DNA of 64,000 bases. Origin: JANMDU01 sp043777675. Its GTDB lineage: Bacteria; Pseudomonadota; Gammaproteobacteria; Burkholderiales; Burkholderiaceae_C. How positions within the stretch are numbered: the first letter of the stretch is position 1; every line of letters starts with the position of its first letter. A model generated the notes under the pieces. That model was not told the DNA's origin and made no database searches. It saw only the letters and a list, made by a program, of their open reading frames with translations. The stretch is from contig JAYWHR010000070.1 of assembly GCA_043777675.1 (NCBI GenBank), positions 1 through 64,000 of the forward strand, given 5' to 3'. A program made the translations under genes and the position numbers. Below are positions 15,793-23,525 of the stretch, one piece after another.

Positions 15793-15942
15793 GTGTAACT
15801 CCAGAAAATAAAAAGCGATGCAGCGCAGCGCTATAAAGCATGAATAATAAGCAGTTCTACAACGATTGCGATTGTGGCTTACCCATACTCGCTATCCCTG
15901 ACAACTTTTCCCGAAGCTCCTCTCAAAGACCCTAAACTTTCT

Positions 15943-16842
15943 ATGCATTTCGCACAACTTTTGTTCCCCGACTTTGCACTGATTGTGTGCGGATACTTAA
16001 TCTGCCGCTACACGCAGCTTGGCCGTCCGATGTGGGAAGAGGTGGAAAGCTTGGTGTATTACGTACTCTTTCCTGTGTTGCTCTTTCATGCCATATCTCG
16101 CTCGCCGCTTGATTGGGCAGCAGCCAGCAATTTGATTGGCGCGGCGTTGGTGATGGCTGCATGCGCCATTGCGCTCTCGTACTCAGTAGCGAAGCTACCC
16201 GGCGTGCAACGCAACGATTTCGCCAGCAGCGCGCAGGTCGGCTTTCGTTTTAACTCCTACATTGCGCTGGCGCTGGCCGAACGCCTAGGCGGGCAGCAAG
16301 GCTTGCTACTTATCGCGGTGATCATCGGCCTGTGTGTACCCTTGTTCAACATGGCCGCTGTCTGGCCGATGGCTAAGCATTCTGGCCAAAGCTTTGGCAA
16401 AGCATTGCTGCGCAACCCGCTGATCATCGGCACGCTCGCGGGCCTTCTAGCCAATGTGCTGGGCATCACGGTGCCTGCGTTTGCTGAGCCTGCCGTGAGC
16501 CGCATGGGGCAGGCATCGCTGGCTCTCGGGCTCATGGCTGCCGGCGCGGGCTTGCAGCTTGGGCAAGTATTCAGTAATGCAAGCCGCATCCGCACCGGTA
16601 TAGCTCTGCTCAGCGTGCGGCATCTGGCGGTGCCGCTGATTGCAGTAGGTTTGGTACAGCTGTTTGATCTCAACAAAACGCAGGCCAGCGTGCTGCTGAT
16701 GTTTAGCGCATTGCCCACGGCATCCAGCTGCTACGTTCTCGCAGCAAAGATGGGGCTAGATGGCAGCTTCGTTGCAGGCTTGGTCACGCTGTCCACTGTG
16801 CTGGGTATGCTCAGCCTGCCCTTCGCATTGAGTTTTATATGA
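15943..16842 (+). CDS. AEC-family (auxin efflux carrier-like) transporter
   Basis: A membrane carrier of about 299 aa with some ten hydrophobic segments, five before and five after a central loop near residue 160. The N-terminal PDFALIVCGYLICRYTQLGR and the C-terminal SALPTASSCYVLAAKMGLDG segments match AEC proteins, which in bacteria move organic acids such as malate or malonate. A GTG at 15874 would extend the N-terminus by 23 polar residues; I prefer the ATG at 15943 because the first membrane helix then follows directly, though neither has a clear ribosome binding site. Possible link to the neighbouring Bug receptor is unproven. Confidence 0.8.
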   Translation: MHFAQLLFPDFALIVCGYLICRYTQLGRPMWEEVESLVYYVLFPVLLFHAISRSPLDWAAASNLIGAALVMAACAIALSYSVAKLPGVQRNDFASSAQVGFRFNSYIALALAERLGGQQGLLLIAVIIGLCVPLFNMAAVWPMAKHSGQSFGKALLRNPLIIGTLAGLLANVLGITVPAFAEPAVSRMGQASLALGLMAAGAGLQLGQVFSNASRIRTGIALLSVRHLAVPLIAVGLVQLFDLNKTQASVLLMFSALPTASSCYVLAAKMGLDGSFVAGLVTLSTVLGMLSLPFALSFI

Positions 16843-16846
16843 AAAC

Positions 16847-16900
16847 AGCCAGTAGCCGGCATAAAATATGCGTAATCTGCTACTAAATTTATAGCAATTC
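16847..16900 (+). repeat. 50-bp palindromic element, forward, before ureD
   Basis: CAGCCAGTAGCCGGCATAAA then ATATGCGTAATCTGCTACTA and AATTTATAGCA. It ends a few bases before the ureD ATG (16903), so it forms most of the ureD leader. Confidence 0.88.
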
Positions 16901-16902
16901 AC

Positions 16903-17751
16903 ATGACTTGGCATGCTCAACTTCAGCTAAATTATCGCGCTGCCTCTGGCAAAACCCTGCTTGATTTCTCGCACAATGGCCCATTGCGCATCTTGCAAAG
17001 TCTCTATCCTGAAGGAGATGCCGTCTGCCACAACGTGCTGGTGCATCCGCCGGGCGGCGTGGCCGGCGGCGATGATTTAGATATCACGGTCAACATCCAA
17101 GCAGACGCTCATGCGCTCATCACCACCCCCGGCGCCACGCGCTTTTACAAAACCTCGGGCGATGCCGCCATCCAGCGTACCACCGTGAAAATGGCAGATG
17201 GCGCACGCCTTGAATGGCTACCGCTTGAAAACATCGCCTACAGCGGCTGCTTGGCCGAGAACCGATTGCAATTGCAACTCGCCCCCACCGCAGAGATAAT
17301 CGGCTGGGACATCACGGCGCTGGGCCTGCCCGCAGCCAACCAGCCCTTTGCGCGCGGCGCGTTCACGCAGCACGTTGAATTGCTCTGTCCAACGAGTCAA
17401 CACAGCCCGTGGTTGGAGCGAGGCCGCATTGCCGCTGATGACACGCGCCTGCTGCAATCGCCCATGGGTCTGAACGGCCACACCTGTCTCGCCACTCTCT
17501 TTTTCATAGCAGGAAGCGCAATATCTATGCCGGCTAAAGAGCTATTTTTATCTCAATCCAGAGAAATTTCTCAGAATCATGCGCTCCGGGCAACATGCGG
17601 CATCACCAGCCCGCATGTACAAGTGATCTTGCTACGTGTCCTAGCCGATCACACTGAACAAGCGATGGATTTATGCAAAAAAGTACGCGGCGCTTGGCGT
17701 GAATTAGCATGGGGTTTGCCCAATGTGCCGCCGCGTATTTGGGCGATGTGA
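16903..17751 (+). CDS. ureD: urease accessory protein UreD
   Basis: Scaffold of the UreD-UreF-UreG complex that loads nickel and CO2 into apo-urease in the cytoplasm. The 282-aa chain shows the family's PPGGVAGGDDLDITV, TTPGATRFYKT and WLPLENIAYSG segments. First gene of the urease operon. Residues 201-217 (FIAGSAISMPAKELFLS) are encoded by a reverse copy of the 50-bp palindromic element (17505-17553); in the family this stretch is a variable loop, so function is likely kept. Downstream a 300-base repeat-filled gap precedes ureA. Confidence 0.93.
   Translation: MTWHAQLQLNYRAASGKTLLDFSHNGPLRILQSLYPEGDAVCHNVLVHPPGGVAGGDDLDITVNIQADAHALITTPGATRFYKTSGDAAIQRTTVKMADGARLEWLPLENIAYSGCLAENRLQLQLAPTAEIIGWDITALGLPAANQPFARGAFTQHVELLCPTSQHSPWLERGRIAADDTRLLQSPMGLNGHTCLATLFFIAGSAISMPAKELFLSQSREISQNHALRATCGITSPHVQVILLRVLADHTEQAMDLCKKVRGAWRELAWGLPNVPPRIWAM
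17505..17553 (-). repeat. 50-bp palindromic element, reverse, in frame in ureD
   Basis: Minus strand: TTAGCCGGCATAGATATTGC then GCTTCCTGCTATGAA. Read in the ureD direction it encodes FIAGSAISMPAK, the same frame used by the other reverse in-gene copies. Confidence 0.85.
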
Positions 17752-17784
17752 GGGTTGGTTGGCGAACACCTAAGAAAGACAAAC

Positions 17785-17943
17785 AGCCGGACGCAGAAGA
17801 AATACCAAAAAGAAAAATACCAAGATAACTTTTTTGAAACTCAGCGTCACTTTTGCATTTTTTCTTCTGTTTTCTTTTGCGTCTTCTGCGTCACCTTTGC
17901 GTCTTCTGCGTCCGGTATTTGGTATTTGGTATTTGGTGTTTGG
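17785..17943. repeat. long inverted repeat of the GCAGAAGACGC type, copy 1
   Basis: The 299-base gap between ureD and ureA holds an inverted repeat: CCGGACGCAGAAGA (17787-17800) and, at the far side, TTTGCGTCTTCTGCGTCCGG (17896-17915), with further TCTTCTGCGT units inside. The outer flank is a 7-base tandem TATTTGG repeated about four times (17916-17943). Two similar elements lie at 22651-22805 and 26519-26680. Confidence 0.85.
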
Positions 17944-18050
17944 TCATACGTCTTCAGCCAAGCCATGAATCGATGAAGTGCACCAAAAAGAACATGCACC
18001 AAGATGGTTAGCGCGCTTGCAATGAGGCTCAATTCCAAGATAATGAATTC

Positions 18051-18353
18051 ATGGAACTCACCCCCCGCGAAAAAGACAAACTCCTTCTCTTCACCGCTGC
18101 CTTGCTGGCCGAGCGCCGCAAAGCACGCGGATTGAAGCTCAACTACCCAGAAACGATCGCCTTCATCAGCGCCGCTGTGATGGAAGGTGCACGGGATGGC
18201 AAAACCGTCGCGCAGCTCATGAGCGAAGGCCGCCATGTGCTCACCAAAGCCGATGTGATGGATGGCATCGCCGAAATGATTCCAGATATCCAAATCGAAG
18301 CCACGTTTCCTGACGGCACCAAGCTGGTGACCGTGCATCAACCTATTCAATAA
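18051..18353 (+). CDS. ureA: urease subunit gamma
   Basis: Small structural subunit of urease (urea to ammonia and carbamate). The 100-aa sequence is full length and nearly canonical: MELTPREKDKLLLFTAALLA, GLKLNYPETIAFISA, VMEGARDGKTVAQLM and a C-terminal PDGTKLVTVHQPI. It packs against UreB and UreC in the trimer of trimers. The next gene is a 58-aa ORF 17 bases later rather than ureB directly. Confidence 0.97.
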   Translation: MELTPREKDKLLLFTAALLAERRKARGLKLNYPETIAFISAAVMEGARDGKTVAQLMSEGRHVLTKADVMDGIAEMIPDIQIEATFPDGTKLVTVHQPIQ

Positions 18354-18370
18354 CTCATCAGATCATCACC

Positions 18371-18547
18371 ATGAAATTGATCACTACTAAATTAATAGCA
18401 GTCTGCGCAATATTTATGCCGGCTACCATCGCTTTTTCTCATGAAAATCATGGTTTGATTGGCTCGCATTGGCATGCCAGTGATGTGGCTGGACTAGCCG
18501 CCTTGGGCGTGCTGGTTGCCGTGGCTATGTGGCTTTCACGTAAGTGA
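18371..18547 (+). CDS. small exported or membrane protein between ureA and ureB
   Basis: A 58-aa ORF starting at the ATG before KLITTKL. Residues 5-23 are encoded by a reverse 50-bp palindromic element and form a signal-like hydrophobic stretch (LIAVCAIFMPATIAF). Then comes a His-rich part (SHENHGLIGSHWHASD) and a second hydrophobic helix (VAGLAALGVLVAVAMWLS) ending in RK. The stop overlaps the possible GTG start of ureB. Similar small membrane ORFs occur between ureA and ureB in related genomes as I recall, so it may be real. The His cluster could bind metal; function unknown. Confidence 0.6.
   Translation: MKLITTKLIAVCAIFMPATIAFSHENHGLIGSHWHASDVAGLAALGVLVAVAMWLSRK
18384..18438 (-). repeat. 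50-bp palindromic element, reverse, in frame in the ureA-ureB small ORF
   Basis: Minus strand: TAGCCGGCATAAATATTGCG then CAGACTGCTATTAATTTAGT. In the sense direction it encodes TKLIAVCAIFMPATIA, the signal-like segment of the small ORF. Confidence 0.85.
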
Positions 18548-18555
18548 GCGCCGCC

Positions 18556-18861
18556 ATGATTCCAGGCGAAATGTTGATTGACGACGGCGAGCATGCGCTC
18601 AACGTGGGGCGGCGTGCGATCACGCTGATCGTGAAAAACGCAGGCGATAGGCCGATTCAAGTGGGCTCGCACTACCATTTTGCCGAGACCAACACAGCGC
18701 TCAGCTTTGACCGCGCCGCTGCGCGCGGCATGCGCTTGAACATTGCAAGTGGCTTGGCTGTGCGCTTTGAGCCCGGGCAGCAGCGCACTGTGGAGCTCGT
18801 TGATTTTGCGGGTGATCGCAAGGTCTTTGGTTTCAACGCCAAAGTACAAGGAGCGCTTTAA
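18556..18861 (+). CDS. ureB: urease subunit beta
   Basis: Second structural subunit of urease, 101 aa. It starts MIPGEMLIDDGEHALNVGRR, the classical N-terminus. A GTG four codons upstream (18544) would overlap the preceding small ORF by four bases, but the ATG gives the family start. GSHYHFAETNTALSFDR and GMRLNIASGLAVRFEPGQ are family hallmarks. The stop is two bases before the ureC start, so the two are translationally coupled. Confidence 0.96.
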   Translation: MIPGEMLIDDGEHALNVGRRAITLIVKNAGDRPIQVGSHYHFAETNTALSFDRAAARGMRLNIASGLAVRFEPGQQRTVELVDFAGDRKVFGFNAKVQGAL

Positions 18862-18863
18862 AC

Positions 18864-20582
18864 ATGGTCACCATTCAAAAACGCGCTTATGCAGAGATCT
18901 TCGGCCCGACCGTGGGTGATCGCGTTCGCTTGGCAGATACTGATCTCATCATCGAAGTAGAAAAAGATTTCACGCTGCAAGCGGGAGGCTACGGCGAAGA
19001 AGTGAAATTCGGCGGTGGTAAAACGATTCGCGATGGTATGGCGCAAAGCCAACGCACCCGAGCCGAAGGTGCTGTGGACACCGTGCTCACCAACGCACTC
19101 ATCATTGACCACTGGGGCATTGTGAAGGCTGACATCGGCTTGAAAGACGGCCGCATCGTGCGTATCGGCAAAGCTGGCAACCCAGACACGCAGCCCGGCA
19201 TCGACATCATCATAGGCCCCGGCACGGAAATCATCAGCTGCGAGGGCAACATCGTCACCCCCGGCGGGATTGACACACACATTCATTTCATTTGCCCGCA
19301 GCAAATCGAAGAAGCTTTGAGCAGCGGCATCACCACCATGATCGGCGGCGGCACCGGCCCCGCCACTGGCACATTCGCCACGACCTGCACGCCTGGCCCT
19401 TGGCATATCGAGCGCATGCTGCAAGCCGCAGATGCTTTCCCGATGAACCTTGGCTTTCTCGGCAAAGGCAATGCCAGCCTGCCCGCCGCCTTGCGCGAGC
19501 AGGTCAGCGCAGGCGTGATTGGCCTCAAGCTCCACGAAGACTGGGGCACCACGCCAGCGGCCATTTCCAATTGCCTTGATGTGGCCGAAGAGACCGACAT
19601 TCAAGTGGCGATTCACACTGACACACTCAATGAATCCGGCTTCGTAGAAGACACCATCGCCGCCTTCAAAGGCCGCACGATTCACAGCTTCCACACTGAG
19701 GGCGCAGGCGGCGGGCATGCGCCGGATATTTTGAAAGTAGTGGGCGAGCAAAACGTGCTCCCATCTTCCACCAATCCCACGCGCCCTTACACGATCAACA
19801 CACTCGATGAGCACGTTGACATGCTCATGGTCTGCCATCATTTGGACGCCAGCATCGCCGAAGATTTGGCCTTTGCAGAGAGCCGCATCCGCAAAGAAAC
19901 CATCGCGGCAGAAGACATCTTGCATGATCTGGGCGCGATCAGCATGTTTTCATCTGATTCTCAAGCCATGGGCAGAGTTGGCGAGGTGATCATTCGCTGC
20001 TGGCAAACTGCGCACAAAATGAAGCAGCAGCGCGGCAAGCTCCCCGGCGATTCAGAGCGGCATGACAACTTCCGCGCCAAGCGCTACATCGCTAAATACG
20101 CCATTAACCCAGCCATCGCGCACGGCATCAGCCATGAAGTGGGCAGCTTAGAAGTAGGCAAGTGGGCAGACATCGTGATCTGGAAGCCCGCCTTCTTCGG
20201 CGTGAAGCCCGCGCTGATTTTGAAAGGTGGCACGATTGCCATGGCCGCCATGGGCGATCCGAATGCCAGCATCCCCACGCCCCAGCCTGTGCACTACCGC
20301 CCGATGTTTGGCAGCTCTGGCCGCAGCCTGCATAAAAGTAATCTCACCTTCCTCTCGCAAAGCGCCATCGCGCAAGGCATCCCTGAGCGCTTTGGTTTGC
20401 AAAAGAGCATTGCGGCGGCCAAGAATATCCGCAGCGTGAAAAAGCAGCACATGATCCACAACGATTACGCGCCCAAAATGGAAGTTGATGCACAAACCTA
20501 CGCCGTCCGTGCAAACGGCATGCTGCTGACCTGCGAGCCAGCAGTGAGCCTGCCGATGACGCAGCGGTATTTCTTGTTTTGA
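18864..20582 (+). CDS. ureC: urease subunit alpha (catalytic)
   Basis: Holds the dinuclear nickel site that hydrolyses urea. The 572-aa protein is full length. Visible active-site parts: IDTHIHFICPQQ (two nickel His, about 137-139), GLKLHEDWGTTP (the lysine that is carbamylated, about 220), AIHTDTLNES, HSFHTEGAGGGHAPD (nickel His, about 275), the flap MVCHHLD (catalytic His about 324) and SSDSQAMGRVGE (nickel Asp about 364). Nothing abnormal. The operon then turns into vapBC before ureE. Confidence 0.98.
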   Translation: MVTIQKRAYAEIFGPTVGDRVRLADTDLIIEVEKDFTLQAGGYGEEVKFGGGKTIRDGMAQSQRTRAEGAVDTVLTNALIIDHWGIVKADIGLKDGRIVRIGKAGNPDTQPGIDIIIGPGTEIISCEGNIVTPGGIDTHIHFICPQQIEEALSSGITTMIGGGTGPATGTFATTCTPGPWHIERMLQAADAFPMNLGFLGKGNASLPAALREQVSAGVIGLKLHEDWGTTPAAISNCLDVAEETDIQVAIHTDTLNESGFVEDTIAAFKGRTIHSFHTEGAGGGHAPDILKVVGEQNVLPSSTNPTRPYTINTLDEHVDMLMVCHHLDASIAEDLAFAESRIRKETIAAEDILHDLGAISMFSSDSQAMGRVGEVIIRCWQTAHKMKQQRGKLPGDSERHDNFRAKRYIAKYAINPAIAHGISHEVGSLEVGKWADIVIWKPAFFGVKPALILKGGTIAMAAMGDPNASIPTPQPVHYRPMFGSSGRSLHKSNLTFLSQSAIAQGIPERFGLQKSIAAAKNIRSVKKQHMIHNDYAPKMEVDAQTYAVRANGMLLTCEPAVSLPMTQRYFLF

Positions 20583-20605
20583 CGAGCTTTGTCACGAAAT
20601 GCCCA

Positions 20606-20632
20606 TGCATCTTTTTTGTTAAAATTGATGCA
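20606..20632. promoter_or_regulatory. candidate promoter/operator of vapBC
   Basis: An inverted repeat TGCATC (20606-20611) and GATGCA (20627-20632), 15 bases apart, encloses AT-rich TTGTTAAAATT, which contains a -10-like TTAAAAT. A strong AAGGAG (20637-20642) precedes the vapB ATG. The layout suggests an own, autoregulated promoter for the toxin-antitoxin pair. Confidence 0.4.
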
Positions 20633-20649
20633 AACAAAGGAGAATTTTT

Positions 20650-20862
20650 ATGCGAACCACTCTTTCAATTGATGATAAAGTGATGCAATCTGTGATGCAG
20701 GCTACTGGTCGCAGCAATCCGCTAGACGCTGTGCGCGACGCTTTGCAAAGCTATTTGCAAGAGCAAAAACTCAAAAAAGTGATTGCTCTGCGCGGCAAAG
20801 TGCAGATCACCGACAACTGGCGCAAACTGCGCGCACTTGATACGAAGCCAGTCAAAGCATGA
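20650..20862 (+). CDS. vapB: VapB-type antitoxin
   Basis: A 70-aa protein with an N-terminal ribbon-helix-helix-like start (MRTTLSIDDKVMQSVMQATG) typical of VapB antitoxins for DNA binding, a helical middle (NPLDAVRDALQSYLQEQKLK) and a C-terminal toxin-wrapping part with W (KVQITDNWRKLRALDTK). Expected to neutralise VapC and repress the pair. Its stop overlaps the vapC start by four bases (ATGA). It interrupts an otherwise standard urease operon between ureC and ureE. Confidence 0.88.
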   Translation: MRTTLSIDDKVMQSVMQATGRSNPLDAVRDALQSYLQEQKLKKVIALRGKVQITDNWRKLRALDTKPVKA

Positions 20863-21254
20863 AGGGCCGCAAAGTTGCGCCGAGTATCCTAATTGACACC
20901 AGCGCTTGGATCGAGTTTCTGCGCGGCCATGCTGGCGGCGTGGCCGATGCAGTGCAAGAGGCGATCGAACTGTACCAAGCTCGCCTGTGTGGCCCTGTGA
21001 AGGCCGAGCTATTGCAAGGGGCAAAAGGCAATAAAGAAAAAGAGCAATTGCGGCTGATCTTTGAAGTCGTCCCAAGCATGGCTACAGAAGAGGCCGATTG
21101 GAGCCAAGCTGGCGAGATGCTGCAAAGCTTGCGTAGCAAAGGCATCACAGTCCCGTTGACTGATGCATTGATTGCGACGATTGCGCAGCGTCATTCGACT
21201 CCAATACTCACGCTAGATCAACATTTTTCACATTTGGAAGTCGAGTTGGCATGA
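20859..21254 (+). CDS. vapC: VapC-type PIN-domain ribonuclease toxin
   Basis: A 131-aa PIN-domain RNase. Acidic metal-binding residues are in place: ILIDTSAWIEFLRG (first Asp, about 13), VKAELLQG (Glu, about 47), VPLTDALIATIA (Asp, about 101) and LTLDQHF (last Asp, about 119). VapC enzymes cut tRNA or rRNA and are held inactive by VapB. The stop overlaps the ureE start by four bases (ATGA), so translation of ureE is coupled to the toxin. All catalytic residues are present, so it is probably active. Confidence 0.9.
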   Translation: MKGRKVAPSILIDTSAWIEFLRGHAGGVADAVQEAIELYQARLCGPVKAELLQGAKGNKEKEQLRLIFEVVPSMATEEADWSQAGEMLQSLRSKGITVPLTDALIATIAQRHSTPILTLDQHFSHLEVELA

Positions 21255-21898
21255 TTCAAATTTCTAAGCTCATGGCTCAAGGCGCTGGCTTGGCGCCAGT
21301 GCTCATCAAGCGTGCAGCTACCCTCGAACTCGATTGGGATGTACGCCAGAAAAGCCGCTTCGATGGCACGGATTCTTCAGGCCGTCAGCTTGGTATTTTT
21401 TTGCCACGCGGTACGGTGGTGCGCGGCGGCGATGTGTTGGTGGCAGAAGATGGCTCGCTGGTGCGCGTGATCGCAGCGCCTCAAGCTGTGTTGCGCATCA
21501 CGCATTGCGCAGCGCACGGCTCGCCCTACGATTTGATTCGTGCGGCGTATCACTTGGGTAATCGGCATGTGCCGATTGAATTGAAGCCCGATCATCTGAA
21601 GATTGAGCCAGATCATGTGCTGGCAGAGATGCTGCGAGCGATGCATTTGATCGTGAATAACGTGACGGAATCGTTTGAGCCGGAGAATGGGGCTTATTCC
21701 TCGCATGGTGGGCATTCGCATGGCTACGGTAAGGATGATGACCACGCGCACCCCGCTGAGCATGCGCATGACCACTCACACGATCATGCGCATTCAGCCC
21801 CACCGCTGAAGCGCATCTCGATTCCGATTGCAGCTGCGCCTGCAGGGCAGAGCGGCCATGTACACGGGCCAGACTGCAATCACGGCCATTCGCATTAA
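21251..21898 (+). CDS. ureE: urease accessory protein UreE (nickel chaperone)
   Basis: Delivers nickel to the UreDFG complex. The 215-aa protein has the N-terminal substrate-like domain (TLELDWDVRQKSRFDG, LGIFLPRGTVVRGGDVL) and the central metal-binding domain (YHLGNRHVPIELKPDHLKIE, with the conserved interface His). From about residue 150 to the end there is an unusually long His-rich tail (HGGHSHGYGKDDDHAHPAEH, then HAHDHSHDHAHS and a final HVHGPDCNHGHSH), which can store many nickel ions. It starts inside the vapC stop codon, unlike the usual direct ureC-ureE link. Confidence 0.95.
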   Translation: MIQISKLMAQGAGLAPVLIKRAATLELDWDVRQKSRFDGTDSSGRQLGIFLPRGTVVRGGDVLVAEDGSLVRVIAAPQAVLRITHCAAHGSPYDLIRAAYHLGNRHVPIELKPDHLKIEPDHVLAEMLRAMHLIVNNVTESFEPENGAYSSHGGHSHGYGKDDDHAHPAEHAHDHSHDHAHSAPPLKRISIPIAAAPAGQSGHVHGPDCNHGHSH

Positions 21899-21922
21899 GC
21901 GCCCTCACCTATTCATCCCTTC

Positions 21923-22627
21923 ATGCGCCGCATCTTCGATCCGCCCGCTGCGGCACTGCCGGCCAGCAGCTTGCTGCAACTGATCTGGCTTGCTTCTCCA
22001 GCCTTGCCAATTGGTGGTTTTTCCTACTCAGAAGGGCTGGAAGCAGGCATAGAATATGGCCGAATAGCTCCTGATTCCATAGCAAATTGGCTGCAAGATC
22101 AATTGCACATTAGCTTAGCGCGCGGCGATTTAGCGGCGCTTTGCAAAGCAGTCACAGCCATCCGAAGAAACGATTCAGAGCGTGTGCAAGAGCTCAATGC
22201 TTGGGTGCTGCAAACCCGCGAGACGCATGAGCTGCGCCTGCAAACCGAGCAAATGGGGCGCTCTTTGATCGAATGGCTCAAAGTGCAATCGCCCGAGCTT
22301 GATGCTGCGCACTGGCTGGGCGATCAAGTACCTACCTACCCGATAGCCTTTGCCTTAGCTGCCACGCGCACACAGGCCAGAGTGCGAGACATCGCTTTGG
22401 CCTTCACCTTCGGCTGGGCAGAAAACATGGTGCAAGCCGCCATCAAAGCCGTACCGCTCGGGCAAACCGCCGGGCAGCGCATTTTGCAGCAGCTCGCCGC
22501 AGAAATTCCTGCTGCGGTGGAGGTGGCTTTGCAATTGCCTGACAGCGAGCGCCAAGCCTTTTCGCCGATGCTGGCGATAGTTTCTGCGCAGCATGAGACG
22601 CAGTATTCGCGGTTGTTTCGTTCTTAA
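21923..22627 (+). CDS. ureF: urease accessory protein UreF
   Basis: Helical GTPase-gating protein of the urease maturation complex, 234 aa. Family segments: LQLIWLASPALPIGGFSYSE, GLEAGIEYG, LQTEQMGRSLIEWL, YPIAFALAA and AIKAVPLGQTAGQRILQQL. Residues 40-56 are encoded by DNA that aligns with the 50-bp palindromic element in its forward frame, yet the peptide has the normal length for UreF, so it is either an element that replaced native sequence or a chance likeness. Followed by a long inverted repeat before ureG. Confidence 0.94.
   Translation: MRRIFDPPAAALPASSLLQLIWLASPALPIGGFSYSEGLEAGIEYGRIAPDSIANWLQDQLHISLARGDLAALCKAVTAIRRNDSERVQELNAWVLQTRETHELRLQTEQMGRSLIEWLKVQSPELDAAHWLGDQVPTYPIAFALAATRTQARVRDIALAFTFGWAENMVQAAIKAVPLGQTAGQRILQQLAAEIPAAVEVALQLPDSERQAFSPMLAIVSAQHETQYSRLFRS
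22043..22089 (+). repeat. possible 50-bp palindromic element inside ureF
   Basis: GCAGGCATAGAATATGGCCG then AATAGCTCCTGATTCCATAG and CAAATT. The GGCATAGAATATG core and the ATAGCAAAT end match the family in register; the middle is worn. It encodes AGIEYGRIAPDSIAN in the same frame as the forward copies in valS, the response regulator and aqpS. Confidence 0.45.
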
Positions 22628-22650
22628 TTCTTGAAATGCAAAATGCGAAT

Positions 22651-22805
22651 ACCGGACGCAGAAGACGCAAAAGTTACGCAGAAAGAATACCAAAAAGAGA
22701 AATGCAAGAGGCTCGATTTTTAAGTTTTACGATTCAGAGACTTTTGTTCTTTCTTCTGACTTTTTTTGCGTCTTCTGCGTAACCTTTGCGTCTTCTGCGT
22801 CCGGA
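22651..22805. repeat. long inverted repeat of the GCAGAAGACGC type, copy 2
   Basis: ACCGGACGCAGAAGACGCAA (22651-22670) then AAGTTACGCAGAAAGAATAC, matched at the far side by TTTTTGCGTCTTCTGCGTAA and CCTTTGCGTCTTCTGCGTCC (to about 22803). The arms are about 35 bases and could form a large hairpin in the ureF-ureG mRNA. It occupies nearly the whole intergenic gap. Confidence 0.88.
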
Positions 22806-22848
22806 AGTTTGTGTTCGGATTTTCTCTTCAAACCCCAAGATACCTACC

Positions 22849-23499
22849 ATGTCCACCCTACACCACATCAAAAACCGCACCAAGCATCTCCCCCCGCTCA
22901 GAGTAGGCATCGGCGGCCCCGTGGGCTCTGGTAAGACGACGCTGCTTGAGATGCTTTGCAAAGCCATGCGTGAGAAATACGATCTGGTGGCGATCACGAA
23001 TGATATTTACACCAAAGAAGATCAGCGCATCTTGACCGTGAGCGGCGCACTGGATGCTGAGCGCATCATGGGCGTGGAGACGGGTGGTTGCCCACACACT
23101 GCAATTCGTGAAGATGCATCGATCAACTTGGAAGCGATTGACCGCATGCTGGAGCAATTTCCTAACGCAGATATCGTGTTCGTGGAAAGTGGTGGCGACA
23201 ACCTCGCTGCCACCTTCAGCCCCGAGCTATCTGACCTCACGATTTATGTGATTGACGTAGCCGCAGGCGAGAAGATTCCGCGCAAAGGCGGGCCCGGCAT
23301 CACCAAGAGCGATCTTTTTGTGATCAACAAAACCGATCTCGCGCCCTATGTGGGCGCGAATCTTGATGTGATGGAAGCAGACACCAAGCGCATGCGCCCC
23401 TCGGCCAATCGCCCCTATGTGATGACCAATTTGAAGACCCTCAGCGGTGTGGACACAGTGGTCAAATATATTATCGAAAAAGGCATGTTGCCGGCATAA
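22849..23499 (+). CDS. ureG: urease accessory GTPase UreG
   Basis: SIMIBI-class GTPase that powers nickel insertion. The start at 22849 (STLHHIKNRTKHLPPLRVG) is chosen over an ATG-like extension through the repeat upstream. The 216-aa chain has the P-loop GIGGPVGSGKTTLLE (about residues 22-36), the metal-binding ETGGCPHTAIRED, the switch FVESGGDNLAATFSPEL and the guanine-specificity motif FVINKTDLAPYVG. The last codons (GMLPA-stop) are contributed by a palindromic element. Confidence 0.97.
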   Translation: MSTLHHIKNRTKHLPPLRVGIGGPVGSGKTTLLEMLCKAMREKYDLVAITNDIYTKEDQRILTVSGALDAERIMGVETGGCPHTAIREDASINLEAIDRMLEQFPNADIVFVESGGDNLAATFSPELSDLTIYVIDVAAGEKIPRKGGPGITKSDLFVINKTDLAPYVGANLDVMEADTKRMRPSANRPYVMTNLKTLSGVDTVVKYIIEKGMLPA

Positions 23500-23525
23500 A
23501 CAATGCGCAGATTGCTATGAAATTC
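23488..23525 (+). repeat. 50-bp palindromic element, truncated, joining ureG and the asparaginase gene
   Basis: TTGCCGGCATAAACAATGCG then CAGATTGCTATGAAATT. It encodes the last residues and stop of ureG, and the TGCTATGAA block provides the ATG of the next gene at 23517. Confidence 0.75.

Noticed and set aside
18858..19925. 355-codon open frame antisense to ureC
   Set aside because: A shadow of the strongly biased ureC reading frame; the sense protein is a complete, conserved urease subunit.
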